DNA of 21,488 nt from an uncultured Alphaproteobacteria bacterium (GTDB lineage Bacteria; Pseudomonadota; Alphaproteobacteria; Micavibrionales; Micavibrionaceae). The stretch covers positions 1 through 21,488 of the forward strand of contig CAKTCH010000004.1 of the NCBI GenBank assembly GCA_934538895.1, given 5' to 3'. The notes under the pieces were generated by a model. That model was given only the letters and a program-made list of their open reading frames with translations. It was not told the origin of the DNA and did no database searches. Positions 1-7,853 of the stretch are shown here, in pieces (position 1 is the first letter of the stretch; every line of letters starts with the position of its first letter). Made by a program: the position numbers and the translations under genes.

Positions 1-2
1 GG

Positions 3-353
3 TTCATCGCCCTGTCCGGCATTGCCGTTCTAAACGGCCTGGTGATGATTACCTATATCAATCATCTTGTCGCCAAAGGCTTGGCAGTGCGCGAGGCGGT
101 TCTGCAAGGCGCGCTCACGCGCCTGCGGCCCGTTCTCATGACCGCGCTTGTGGCCTCGCTCGGCTTCGTGCCGATGGCCCTTGCCACCGGCACCGGCGCG
201 GAAGTGCAAAAGCCGCTGGCGACGGTCGTGATCGGCGGGCTTATCACGGCAACGGCCTTGACCCTCCTGGTCTTACCCGCGCTCTACAAGTTGTTTCCTA
301 AAAAAGATACGGCGGTAAACGGCAGGGAGTTTCTCGAAACCCAAGCCCATTAA
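3..353 (+). CDS. C-terminal end of an RND heavy-metal/multidrug efflux pump (CusA/CzcA-like), 5' truncated by the window
   Basis: The reading frame is already open at base 3 and runs to TAA at 351-353, so only about the last 116 residues of a normally ~1,000-residue inner-membrane pump are present. The visible part begins FIALSGIAVLNGLVMITYI, which matches a late transmembrane helix of CusA/CzcA-type RND transporters. A cytoplasmic stretch rich in Arg (LTRLRPVLMTALVASLGFVP) follows, then a last helix (VIGGLITATALTLLVLPALYKLF), both typical of the family C-terminus. Such pumps use the proton gradient to drive metals or drugs out through a periplasmic adaptor and outer-membrane channel. The substrate cannot be told because the diagnostic central residues are outside the window. 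The ATG at 42 is internal, not the start. Confidence 0.9.
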   Translation, partial: FIALSGIAVLNGLVMITYINHLVAKGLAVREAVLQGALTRLRPVLMTALVASLGFVPMALATGTGAEVQKPLATVVIGGLITATALTLLVLPALYKLFPKKDTAVNGREFLETQAH

Positions 354-444
354 CCAGAAAAGGTGCACCGCCCCGCATGGGCAAAGCACAGGAAAGCAGA
401 GGGAAGCTTTGGCATGGCTGAAAATTCTGCCGTTGAATGAACGG

Positions 445-1308
445 TTAATGTCTCAGCGCAACGCTTTCCAGCGCCTGCGCCAGACGGATGAAATCGGCTA
501 CCGGCAATTGCTCCGCCCGCAAATCGCCGCGAATGCCGGTCATTGCCAGCAAGGGCGCGTATTCCCCGAGGGAAGAACGCAGCATTTTGCGCCGCTGGCC
601 AAACGCCGCCGCCGTGATCTTCTCCAGAGATTCGAAAGCGGGCGGCGGCTTATCGTGAATAAGCGGCTTGAAACGCACGACAGCCGAAGCCACTTTGGGC
701 GGCGGCGTAAAAGCGGACGCCGGCAGATCATAGGCCCGCCTGACTTCGCAAAGCCATTGCGCCGCCACGCCCAGACGGCCATAAGCCTTCCCCCCTGCGG
801 GGGCTGTCAGGCGGTCGGCGACTTCGCGCTGGAACATCAACAGCATGAGATCGGCAAAGGCGGGATCGTCACGAATCCGCATCAGCCAGCCGATCACCAG
901 CGGCGTTGCGATATTATAAGGCAGGTTGGCAATAATCATGCGCGGGCCTTGCGGAACCAGCGCCCCGATATCCGCTGCCAGCGCATCGCCGTGAATGACT
1001 TGCAGGCGGCCTTGCGAAACCGCCACGAGACTTTGCAGGGCATCGACCGCGCGCCGGTCGAATTCGATGGCGACGACCTTACCCGCGCCCGCGCGCAACA
1101 GACTGCGCGTCAGGCCGCCCGGCCCCGGACCGATCTCGATCACGGTATGCGCCGCCATATCGCCCGCCTGCCGCGCGATTTTATCCGTGATATTGCGATC
1201 GAGAAGGAAATTCTGCCCCAGCGCCTTGGTCGCACGCAACTCATGCGCCGTAATCACTTCGCGGAGCGGCGGCAGGGCATCGATGGCGGCGGCGATATCC
1301 GTAGGCAA
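445..1308 (-). CDS. rsmA (ksgA): 16S rRNA (adenine1518-N6/adenine1519-N6)-dimethyltransferase RsmA/KsgA
   Basis: This 287-residue protein uses S-adenosylmethionine to dimethylate two adjacent adenines in helix 45 of 16S rRNA, a late checkpoint of 30S assembly. Visible signatures are LGQNFLLD (residues 30-37), the SAM-binding loop VIEIGPGPGG (56-65), the acidic ribose-binding E82 in AIEFD, the GDAL segment (107-110) and the catalytic NLPY (128-131). Length fits the family. The chosen start is TTG, 5 bases after the surA stop. The N-terminal PPLREVI segment just downstream is usual in alphaproteobacterial KsgA, so a much later start is unlikely. It is the last gene of the 3260-445 run. A 5-bp hairpin (430-444) lies directly after the stop but has only a weak T-tract. 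pdxA, often found between surA and ksgA, is absent here. Confidence 0.96.
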   Translation of the reverse strand: MPTDIAAAIDALPPLREVITAHELRATKALGQNFLLDRNITDKIARQAGDMAAHTVIEIGPGPGGLTRSLLRAGAGKVVAIEFDRRAVDALQSLVAVSQGRLQVIHGDALAADIGALVPQGPRMIIANLPYNIATPLVIGWLMRIRDDPAFADLMLLMFQREVADRLTAPAGGKAYGRLGVAAQWLCEVRRAYDLPASAFTPPPKVASAVVRFKPLIHDKPPPAFESLEKITAAAFGQRRKMLRSSLGEYAPLLAMTGIRGDLRAEQLPVADFIRLAQALESVALRH

Positions 1309-1313
1309 ACCGG

Positions 1314-2258
1314 TTACACGCGGCGCTCGACGAACGCGCTGGATTTCAGGTTCAGCAAATGGCTGCGCTGCGCGCGCTCCAGCCGTTCCGTACCCATGCG
1401 ATAAAACAATTCATCGCGCGAAGGAATGCTTTCTTCCGTGATCGTGCGTTTCTTGCGCAGGGTCACGATGTAATAACCCGCCAGCGTCTTGATCGGCTCG
1501 CTCAGGTCGCCCTCGTTCATGCGCGCCAGCACCTCTTCAATCTCGGCGGGAAACTGGTCGCCCTCGACCCAGCCCATATCGCCGCCGCGCTTGGAGCTGG
1601 CGGACTGCGAAAATTGTGCCGCCACGCGCGGAAACGGCACCTTACCCTGCAACAGTTCACGCGTAAGCTTGGAAGCAAGCTGGCTGACCTGCGCCTGCTC
1701 GGACGGATTCTCCACCGGCAGGAAAATCTCGGCGACCAGATATTCATCCTTGCCGATATTCCGGCGCAAACGCTCGATCATGCTGTCTACTTCGAGATCG
1801 TTGACGGAAACGGTCGGTCTTATTTTCTGCTGCACCACGCGGCCCCACGCGATCTGGGCCTTGATCTGCCGATCCATGGCGCGGGTCGGCACGCCGCTCC
1901 GGCGCACGACCTCGCGGAACTTGGCAGGCTCCATGCCGTTCTGCTCGGCAAGCTTGGCGAAACCTTTCTCGATTTCCTCCGGCGTCACGGCGATATCGTT
2001 GCGCTGCGCTTCCTGTATCATCAGTTGCTCTTCGATCAGGATATTCATCACCTGCGGCAACAGACGTTCGCGCGTTTCCTGGGAGTCGGGAATGCCCGAT
2101 GAAATCATCAGCAAACGCAAACGCTCATCGACATCCGTAGCCGTGATCGCGTCGTTGTTGACGACGGCGGCAATGGTTTCCGTACGGGCGGCCTGCGCCG
2201 CCGGCGCAACCGCCAGAACGCTCAGGAGCAGAATAAAAACAGCGATATATCTTTTCAT
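1314..2258 (-). CDS. surA: SurA-like periplasmic peptidyl-prolyl cis-trans isomerase/chaperone (parvulin type)
   Basis: The 314-residue product has a clear Sec signal peptide (MKRYIAVFILLLSVLAVAPAAQA, cleavage near residue 23). A SurA N-terminal chaperone domain covers about residues 25-150 (VVNNDAIT..., LIEEQLMIQEA). A single parvulin/rotamase domain covers about 171-270, with RGGDMGWVEGDQFP and the closing GYYIVTLRKK. E. coli SurA has two parvulin domains, so this is the shorter one-domain form common in alphaproteobacteria. The family escorts outer-membrane beta-barrel proteins across the periplasm. The gene sits 33 bases after the NDUFA9-like gene and 5 bases before ksgA, which suggests co-transcription. 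The surA-ksgA pairing is widespread, but the usual partner lptD is not upstream. Confidence 0.92.
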   Translation of the reverse strand: MKRYIAVFILLLSVLAVAPAAQAARTETIAAVVNNDAITATDVDERLRLLMISSGIPDSQETRERLLPQVMNILIEEQLMIQEAQRNDIAVTPEEIEKGFAKLAEQNGMEPAKFREVVRRSGVPTRAMDRQIKAQIAWGRVVQQKIRPTVSVNDLEVDSMIERLRRNIGKDEYLVAEIFLPVENPSEQAQVSQLASKLTRELLQGKVPFPRVAAQFSQSASSKRGGDMGWVEGDQFPAEIEEVLARMNEGDLSEPIKTLAGYYIVTLRKKRTITEESIPSRDELFYRMGTERLERAQRSHLLNLKSSAFVERRV

Positions 2259-2291
2259 GATGGTTCAATATTCCCTATGAATGCGGCAATT

Positions 2292-3260
2292 TCAGGCCGT
2301 TTTCTTGTCGGCAAAACGTCCGCCTGTACGATACGCCTCAAGATAGGACGGCAATATCAGCCCCATGCCCGTCGGCGCGATTCCGAGATGCGCCAGCGTC
2401 AGCGCATCTGGGCTGACGACGTTATCCGTTTTCAGGCTTTCAACCTGATCCGGTGTCAGCAACGGACGCGGCAGCAGTGACAGGAAGAAAGCCTTGACCT
2501 TCATGAGCCAGAACGGCACCCGCACTAGACGGCGGCGGCGGTTGGTGAATTTGAACAGCATCCGGTATATCTCGCGGAAATCGACAATCTCCGGACCACC
2601 CAGCTCGTAAACCTTCCCGCGCGGATCGGCTTCGCCGAAAGGCGGCAGCATCACCGCCGCCATCACCGCGTGCGCCACGTCGCCCACGTAAACCGGCTGG
2701 AATTTCGTCTTACCGCCACCGATCAGCGGCATCACCGGCGCAAAACGCGAAAGACGCGCGAACATATTGAAGAAATTATCTTCCGGGCCGAAAACCACGC
2801 TCGGGCGCAAGATCGTCGCCCACGGGCAGGCAGCCAGCACCGCGTCCTCCCCCGCTTTTTTGGTCTGGGCGTATTGCGCGCGGCCCCTGCCAGCACCCAG
2901 CGCCGAGATATGGACGAAACGCGCCACGTTCTCGCGCGCCGCCGCTTCGGCGATCATGCCCGGCAGTTCGGCATGGATGCGGCGGAACCCGTTCCGGCGC
3001 GTCTGGTAGAGGATGCCCACGCAATTAATCACGATATCGGCGCCCGCGATCGCTTCGCGCAGGCTCGCGGGATCGGTGTAATCGCAGGGCACCGGCACGA
3101 TCTGGCCGACCGCGCCGTTCGTCTTCAGGAAATGCGCCGCCTCGGGGATGCGCGACGCCACCTTGACCGCATAACCTTCCGCCGCCAGATACTTGACGAC
3201 ATGACGGCCAATAAAACCGGAACCGCCGAAAATGGTAACGATTTTGCGTTTGATAGTCAT
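2292..3260 (-). CDS. NDUFA9-like atypical SDR NAD(P)-binding protein
   Basis: The 322-residue protein opens with a Rossmann dinucleotide-binding motif GGSGFIG (residues 12-18), then has INCVGILYQ (78-86) and a Y130-x3-K134 pair in the SDR position. The pattern matches atypical short-chain dehydrogenases related to the mitochondrial complex I accessory subunit NDUFA9, which are common in alphaproteobacteria. The bacterial role is not settled: quinone- or respiration-linked and NAD(P)H-sensing roles are possible, but nothing here decides between them. No signal peptide is seen. The start is supported by AGGAG seven bases upstream. A sigma-70-like promoter lies in the 102-base gap behind uvrD. 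surA follows 33 bases downstream, so the gene probably heads an NDUFA9-surA-ksgA unit. Confidence 0.85.
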   Translation of the reverse strand: MTIKRKIVTIFGGSGFIGRHVVKYLAAEGYAVKVASRIPEAAHFLKTNGAVGQIVPVPCDYTDPASLREAIAGADIVINCVGILYQTRRNGFRRIHAELPGMIAEAAARENVARFVHISALGAGRGRAQYAQTKKAGEDAVLAACPWATILRPSVVFGPEDNFFNMFARLSRFAPVMPLIGGGKTKFQPVYVGDVAHAVMAAVMLPPFGEADPRGKVYELGGPEIVDFREIYRMLFKFTNRRRRLVRVPFWLMKVKAFFLSLLPRPLLTPDQVESLKTDNVVSPDALTLAHLGIAPTGMGLILPSYLEAYRTGGRFADKKTA

Positions 3261-3287
3261 AAGCCCGCTCCTGAAAAAACTGCCCCC

Positions 3288-3315
3288 ACTATACCAGCCG
3301 AACCCGCTCCGTCCA
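3288..3315 (-). promoter_or_regulatory. Putative sigma-70 promoter for the NDUFA9-like gene/surA/ksgA unit
   Basis: On the minus strand TGGACG (3315-3310) lies 16 bases upstream of TATAGT (3293-3288). That is a fair match to TTGACA/TATAAT at acceptable spacing. The -10 lies about 28 bases before the ATG at 3260, and AGGAG lies between. It is in the only sizeable gap ahead of this three-gene run. Confidence 0.45.
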
Positions 3316-3362
3316 GCGTTTCCGCCGCCCCGTCCCTCCCCGCGGGAAATTGGACATAATCG

Positions 3363-5555
3363 TTAATTTATGCGCGTAACGAAACTATCCATCACCCGTT
3401 TCATGCCGCCCCGGTCGAACGCGATATCCAGCTTGTTGCCATCGACATTGATGACCGTGCCTTCCCCGAATTTTTCATGGCTGACGCGCACGCCCCGGGC
3501 ATAGGCATCCTGCGGCAACGGACGATCGAGGTTGGAATAGGAAATCCCCTGCGGACGCACCCGCACGGAAGGCAGAGCGCCTGACGAATCCCAGTGCGGG
3601 GACCGCCCCGCGTTATAGGTGCCTTGCGCGCTCGACGACTCGATATGCTCTTCCGGCAGTTCATCGACGAAACGCGAGGGAATGGCGCTGACCCAGTTGC
3701 CGTACATCTGGCGGTTGGCGGCGTAGGAGACATAAGCCCGCTCCCGCGCGCGCGTCAGCCCGACATAGGCAAGGCGGCGCTCTTCCTCCAGCCCCTTCAT
3801 GCCGTTTTCATCCATGCTGCGCTGGGAGGGGAACAGGCCTTCCTCCCACCCCGGCAGGAACACGATCTTGAATTCCAGCCCCTTGGCCCCGTGCAGCGTC
3901 ATGATCGAGACGGCATCGTCGCTGTCATTGTCGTTACGTTCCAGCACCAGCGCCACATGCTCCAGGAATTCCGGCAGGCTTTCATATTCGCCCATCCCGG
4001 CGATCAGTTCTTTCAGGTTCTCGACGCGCCCCGGCGCATCGGGTGATTTATCCCCCTGCCACATGGCGATATAACCGGACTCGTCGAGGATCTGGCCCGC
4101 CAGCACCGTATGTTCCGTCGTCGATGCCAGCGAGCGCCAGCGCTCAAAGTTGCCGATAACGGCGGATAAAGCGCCCTTCACCTTCGGCTTCAGTTCATCC
4201 GTATCCAGAAGCTGCTGGATGGTTGCATAAAGGCTTATGTCCTTACCGCGCGCGATCTTGTGAAGCATCTGAACCGTCGTATCGCCGATGCCGCGCTTGG
4301 GCACGTTGATAATGCGCTCCAGCGCCAGATCGTCCGCCGGTTGCGCCACCACGCGCAGGTAAGCGAGCGCGTCGCGAATTTCCTGACGTTCATAAAAACG
4401 CTGGCCGCCCACAACCTTGTAAGACAGGCCCAGCTGGATAAAACGCTCTTCGAACTCGCGCGTCTGGAAACCCGTGCGCACCAGCACCGCCATGTCTTTC
4501 AAGCTGTATTTGCGGTGCTGCAACGCCTCGATTTCTTCGCCGACATAGCGCGCCTCGGCGGGTCCGTCCCACAGGCCGCGCACCACGACTTTCTCGCCGC
4601 CATCGGACGCGGACCACAATGTCTTGCCCAGGCGATCTTCGTTATGCGCGATCACGCCCCCGGCGGCGCCCAGTATATGTCCGGTCGAACGGTAATTCTG
4701 TTCCAGCCTGATAATCTTCGCGCCCGGAAAATCCTTCTCGAAACGCAGGATGTTCCCGATCTCCGCCCCGCGCCAGCCATAGATCGACTGATCGTCGTCG
4801 CCGACGCAGCAGATATTCCCCGACCCGCGCGCCAGCAGCCGCAGCCACATATACTGCGCCACGTTGGTATCCTGATATTCATCGACGAGGATATAGCGGA
4901 AAAGGCGATGATAACCGGCCAGCACATCCTGATGCCGCGGATCGCGCAGGATACGGATCATATGCAGCAGAAGATCGCCGAAATCGCAGGCGTTCACGGT
5001 CTTAAGCCGCTCCTGATACAGGCGGTACAAAAACCCCATGCGCCCGCCCGCCGCGTCACCGGCGTCACGCGGATCGGCTTCGTCGAATCCCAGCCCTTTA
5101 TCCTTCCAGCGATCGATGATGCCGATCATCGCTTTGGGCGCCCATTTCTTGGTATCGATACCCTCGCTCTCCATCAATTGCTTGAGCAGGCGCACCTGAT
5201 CGTCGGGATCGATGATGGTGAAATTCGACGTCAGGCCCGCAAGTGCCGCATGGCGGCGCAGCATCCGCGCCGCCAGCGCGTGAAACGTCCCGAGCCACCA
5301 GCCCTCGACAGGCTGCCCGCCCAGCAGGTGCGAAACGCGCTGGCGCATTTCCTGCGCCGCTTTATTGGTGAAGGTCACCGCCAGAACCTGCGAGGGAAAC
5401 GCCTTGCCGCTGTGCAGGATATGCGCCAGCCGCGTGGTCAGCGCGCGCGTCTTCCCCGTGCCCGCCCCCGCCAGCACCAGCACCGGCCCGTCGACCGTCA
5501 TCACCGCCTCACGCTGGGGATCGTTCAGGCCCTGTAAATAAGGGGGGGTATCCAT
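3363..5555 (-). CDS. uvrD: ATP-dependent 3'-5' DNA helicase UvrD/PcrA (SF1A)
   Basis: This helicase unwinds DNA during nucleotide-excision and mismatch repair and displaces RecA or stalled complexes. All SF1A motifs are visible. Numbered from the ATG at 5555 they are the Q-motif LNDPQREAV (10-18) and Walker A GAGTGKT (30-36), followed by DEYQDTN, VGDDDQSIYGWRG, LEQNYRST, SIMTLHGAKGLEF and LAYVGLTRARER. A C-terminal Tudor-like domain (VSHEKFGEGTVI... to the end) is the RNA-polymerase-binding module of PcrA/UvrD. Length from this start is 730 residues, normal for the family. The frame stays open to a TTG at 5615, 3 bases past the diguanylate cyclase stop, with another ATG at 5579 whose GGAGGG abuts the codon. 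I prefer 5555 by family N-terminus, but the start is uncertain. The tight packing suggests transcription together with the cyclase. Confidence 0.96.
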   Translation of the reverse strand: MDTPPYLQGLNDPQREAVMTVDGPVLVLAGAGTGKTRALTTRLAHILHSGKAFPSQVLAVTFTNKAAQEMRQRVSHLLGGQPVEGWWLGTFHALAARMLRRHAALAGLTSNFTIIDPDDQVRLLKQLMESEGIDTKKWAPKAMIGIIDRWKDKGLGFDEADPRDAGDAAGGRMGFLYRLYQERLKTVNACDFGDLLLHMIRILRDPRHQDVLAGYHRLFRYILVDEYQDTNVAQYMWLRLLARGSGNICCVGDDDQSIYGWRGAEIGNILRFEKDFPGAKIIRLEQNYRSTGHILGAAGGVIAHNEDRLGKTLWSASDGGEKVVVRGLWDGPAEARYVGEEIEALQHRKYSLKDMAVLVRTGFQTREFEERFIQLGLSYKVVGGQRFYERQEIRDALAYLRVVAQPADDLALERIINVPKRGIGDTTVQMLHKIARGKDISLYATIQQLLDTDELKPKVKGALSAVIGNFERWRSLASTTEHTVLAGQILDESGYIAMWQGDKSPDAPGRVENLKELIAGMGEYESLPEFLEHVALVLERNDNDSDDAVSIMTLHGAKGLEFKIVFLPGWEEGLFPSQRSMDENGMKGLEEERRLAYVGLTRARERAYVSYAANRQMYGNWVSAIPSRFVDELPEEHIESSSAQGTYNAGRSPHWDSSGALPSVRVRPQGISYSNLDRPLPQDAYARGVRVSHEKFGEGTVINVDGNKLDIAFDRGGMKRVMDSFVTRIN

Positions 5556-5618
5556 ATCGGAAGAATGTATCGCTTGCATCCCTCCATAGATAAAGGGCCG
5601 CCCGCGAAAGGACAAGCG

Positions 5619-6677
5619 TTAAGCCAGTTCTTTCTTCTGTTTCCTGCCCGGAGTGGGGGCCGCCGCCACCTGGTTGCGGCCATTATGTTTGGCGGTATAA
5701 AGCGCGGCGTCGGCGCGTTCGATCAGGTCCTGCAAATTCTCGCCCGGCGCGAATTCGGCGCAACCGACGGACATGGTAATGCGCCCCAGCTTGTCGCCTG
5801 TGTTGCGATTGACGACATCCTTGGTCGCCACGGCTTTGCGCAGCGCGTTGCCGACGGTAACCGCCGCCTGCAAATTCGTATCCGGCAGGATGATTGCGAA
5901 CTCCTCGCCGCCGTAGCGGGCGGCCACGTCACGGCCCTTCACACCGTCGGTCAGCGTGCGTGCGACGAGGCGCAGCACCTGATCCCCCACCTGGTGCCCG
6001 AAATTGTCATTGAAACTTTTGAAGTAATCGATATCGACCATCAGCAGCGCGAACGTGCCCTCCGTCACGGTCGCCTCCTCGGCGATGCGGCGCAGTTCGT
6101 TATCGAACGCCTTGCGGTTCGCGAGGTTGGTCAGGCCGTCGGTCATGGCCTCGCGGCGCACATTCTCAAGATCGCGCTGCAATTCCTCCATGACGTGAGA
6201 GGATTTATCCAGTTCCAGTTCCAGCGTCTTGTTGCGTTCCAGCATCTCTTTCGTTTCGGAGACGATGCTGGAGAGCACCTTTTGCAATTCCTGCGGCGAT
6301 GATGTCGTGGCGATCTTGGATGTTACCCCTTCAAGATTGGTGCTGTATTCCTCGGTCGCGGCTTTCACGTCGCGCACCACGCCCGTCACGCTGCGAATGG
6401 TCGAGTTGATTTCGTCCCCGGCGCGGCGCACCAGTTCCTCGTTCTTGTTGTCGCTCAGGAAGCGGTTATACAGTTCCCGGCAGCGGTCTTCCGTGACTTT
6501 CTGCTGGTTGGCGATCAGTATGTCGATGGCGCGTGTGACTTCCGGGCTTTGGCCGGAATAGTAAACATACCAAAGCTCGTAAATGTCCGGCGTGGCGGAC
6601 AGGCCTTCCTTACCGATGCGCTCGAACGCGCTCGCCGCGTAAATCTGTGCCTGTTTGCTATCGTGATGGTATTGCAC
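5619..6677 (-). CDS. GGDEF-domain diguanylate cyclase
   Basis: The C-terminal half is a complete GGDEF domain: TDGLTNLANRKAFD, the metal-binding MVDIDYFKSFND, the active-site GGEEF (residues 256-260 from the GTG start) and MSVGCAEF. All support synthesis of c-di-GMP from two GTP. The N-terminal ~175 residues have no transmembrane segment. They look helical, end in a coiled-coil-like stretch (ETKEMLERNKTLELELDKS), and include a TPDIYELWYVYYSG segment common to alphaproteobacterial cyclases. The residue at the first position of the inhibitory RxxD site is Lys (KGRD), so product feedback is probably weak or absent. I chose GTG at 6677 (GAGG 10 bases upstream; the protein then begins VQYHHDSKQAQIYA). 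The frame is open to an ATG at 6779 that lacks a good ribosome binding site. Confidence 0.93.
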   Translation of the reverse strand: MQYHHDSKQAQIYAASAFERIGKEGLSATPDIYELWYVYYSGQSPEVTRAIDILIANQQKVTEDRCRELYNRFLSDNKNEELVRRAGDEINSTIRSVTGVVRDVKAATEEYSTNLEGVTSKIATTSSPQELQKVLSSIVSETKEMLERNKTLELELDKSSHVMEELQRDLENVRREAMTDGLTNLANRKAFDNELRRIAEEATVTEGTFALLMVDIDYFKSFNDNFGHQVGDQVLRLVARTLTDGVKGRDVAARYGGEEFAIILPDTNLQAAVTVGNALRKAVATKDVVNRNTGDKLGRITMSVGCAEFAPGENLQDLIERADAALYTAKHNGRNQVAAAPTPGRKQKKELA

Positions 6678-6784
6678 GCTAAGGAAGCCTCGTTCGGAAT
6701 TTAAAAGCAGGAAAACGCTAGCAGGAGAAGACCGATGCGCATCGCCGAAGCTTTGCGCCGCCGCCCTCTCTACCATCATGCATC

Positions 6785-6804
6785 AGGGTTATTAAGACAA
6801 CCCT
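6785..6804. repeat. Perfect inverted repeat upstream of the diguanylate cyclase
   Basis: AGGGTT, eight bases, AACCCT. The two 6-base arms are exact complements. The repeat sits just outside the longest possible cyclase ORF and next to the stronger hairpin at 6809-6829. It could be an operator or part of a compound terminator. Confidence 0.5.
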
Positions 6805-6808
6805 AAAG

Positions 6809-6829
6809 CCGGCATAAATTTTACGCCGG
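6809..6829 (-). terminator. Hairpin after the Ala/Gly-rich gene, probable terminator
   Basis: The arms CCGGCATAAA and TTTACGCCGG are complementary apart from one position, which is a G-U wobble when read on the minus strand. The usable stem is 7-8 bp with a short AT-rich loop. It begins 35 bases past the stop of the 7814-6864 gene and is followed on the minus strand by CTTTAGGGTTGTCTT, a weak T-rich tail. A transcription stop between that gene and the cyclase is therefore plausible. Confidence 0.5.
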
Positions 6830-6863
6830 AATCAATAAGATAGATGACATAACATCAGGAAGA

Positions 6864-7814
6864 TCAGACGCCCAGCGGCAAAGGCTTCTGCGGCGCGAAT
6901 ACGCCCGGCAGCGGCGCCTTCGGCATGTTGGCATCGAGGTTTTCGTCCTCGGCCTTCGGTTTCTCGCCGCCCGCCAGCGCCACTTCAAGGCCGTTACGGT
7001 TCACACCGGCCAGACCCTGCCATGCGACGCTCTTTTCCAGCTGCTTCATATCGAGCTTCGGCCCGCTTTCAACACCGTTCAACCCTTCGCTGGTCAGGCC
7101 GATACGGCCCGCGTCAAAATCACCGGGAACATTGGTGATCCTGCTCATGAAAGCCGTGCTGACAGGCGCGGCCTGTTCCGGCGTAGAAGATGCCGTAGAA
7201 ACATAACCGGGCGTCGTCTCACGGCCTTTCGAATCTGTCGTTTTGAAACTGGACGGTCCGGACGAACGACCGCTGAACGCTGCCTTGACGTCATAAGCGG
7301 TTGTGAGCGCAGCAACGGCGGCACCGGCTGTCGGAGAAATAGCACTCGCAGCCAGCGAAGCGCCTATACCAACAGCTACACCGGTTGCCGCGCGTGTAAA
7401 AGACGGCGCTGTCGAAGGTTTCTGATCGGCACCGGAGGCCGTAGCCGCCAGCGTTGCAGCCTTCGCCGTGAATTGTTGAGCCGCATCGGCAGCGCTTTTC
7501 ATACGCGCGCCCCCACCTTCATCGCCTGCACTTTTGGCCACACCCATATTTTGCTGACGGGAAAGAAGATCATCAAGCTGGCGCTGCGCCTCAACCTGCT
7601 TCTGATTCATTTGCGGCTGGTTCGCCGCGTCCTGACCGGGTGGCGCAACCTGCGCCATAACAACCTGTATCAGATCGGGCTTAACCTGAGTCTGTGTGCT
7701 GTTGGAAGAATCTATATCGGGACCCGAGCCTTCCGCATCCAAAGCATCCCGACCGACGAGTTGCCCGCCGCCGATCGATCCTTGCCAGTTGAATGTGGAC
7801 TTTAAAGCCGACAA
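6864..7814 (-). CDS. Unrecognised 316-residue Ala/Gly/Ser-rich protein
   Basis: I do not recognise this protein. It has no N-terminal signal peptide. Residues 1-60 are polar, 61-90 are Gln-rich (NQPQMNQKQVEAQRQLDDLL), and 105-135 are Ala-rich and helical. A single Gly/Ala hydrophobic block spans about 141-174 (AATGVAVGIGASLAASAISP...) and could insert in or lie on a membrane. The rest is Ser/Thr/Pro-rich, with two short 'GL.G...' segments (about residues 230-285) and a Pro-rich tail. The start is TTG at 7814, with GAGGGA just upstream and an in-frame TAA 18 bases before it. The low-complexity composition suggests a largely disordered, perhaps surface or structural protein. The overall plan (disordered with one Gly/Ala block) recalls the 20527-21387 protein, but I see no clear sequence identity. 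Confidence 0.75.
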   Translation of the reverse strand: MSALKSTFNWQGSIGGGQLVGRDALDAEGSGPDIDSSNSTQTQVKPDLIQVVMAQVAPPGQDAANQPQMNQKQVEAQRQLDDLLSRQQNMGVAKSAGDEGGGARMKSAADAAQQFTAKAATLAATASGADQKPSTAPSFTRAATGVAVGIGASLAASAISPTAGAAVAALTTAYDVKAAFSGRSSGPSSFKTTDSKGRETTPGYVSTASSTPEQAAPVSTAFMSRITNVPGDFDAGRIGLTSEGLNGVESGPKLDMKQLEKSVAWQGLAGVNRNGLEVALAGGEKPKAEDENLDANMPKAPLPGVFAPQKPLPLGV

Positions 7815-7853
7815 TCGTCCCTCACGCTTTCGCTTTATTTATATTAAGAGTTA

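Noticed and set aside
345..382. GCCCAT...ATGGGC inverted repeat after the RND gene, considered as a terminator
   Set aside because: The loop would be 26 bases and no T-run follows, so a terminator cannot be supported. Part of one arm also lies in the coding end.
430..444. CCGTT-N5-AACGG hairpin right after ksgA
   Set aside because: A 5-bp stem with only a loose T-tract is too weak to list as a terminator on its own. It is mentioned in the ksgA entry.
409..1404. 331-residue plus-strand frame opposite ksgA
   Set aside because: It is a shadow of ksgA with His/Arg/Gln-rich composition, and it runs across the ksgA/surA junction.
4260..5537. 425-residue plus-strand open frame opposite uvrD
   Set aside because: It is an antisense shadow of a strongly conserved helicase. 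Its translation is Arg/His/Gln-rich, as expected from reversed GC-rich codons, and has no motif or ribosome binding site.
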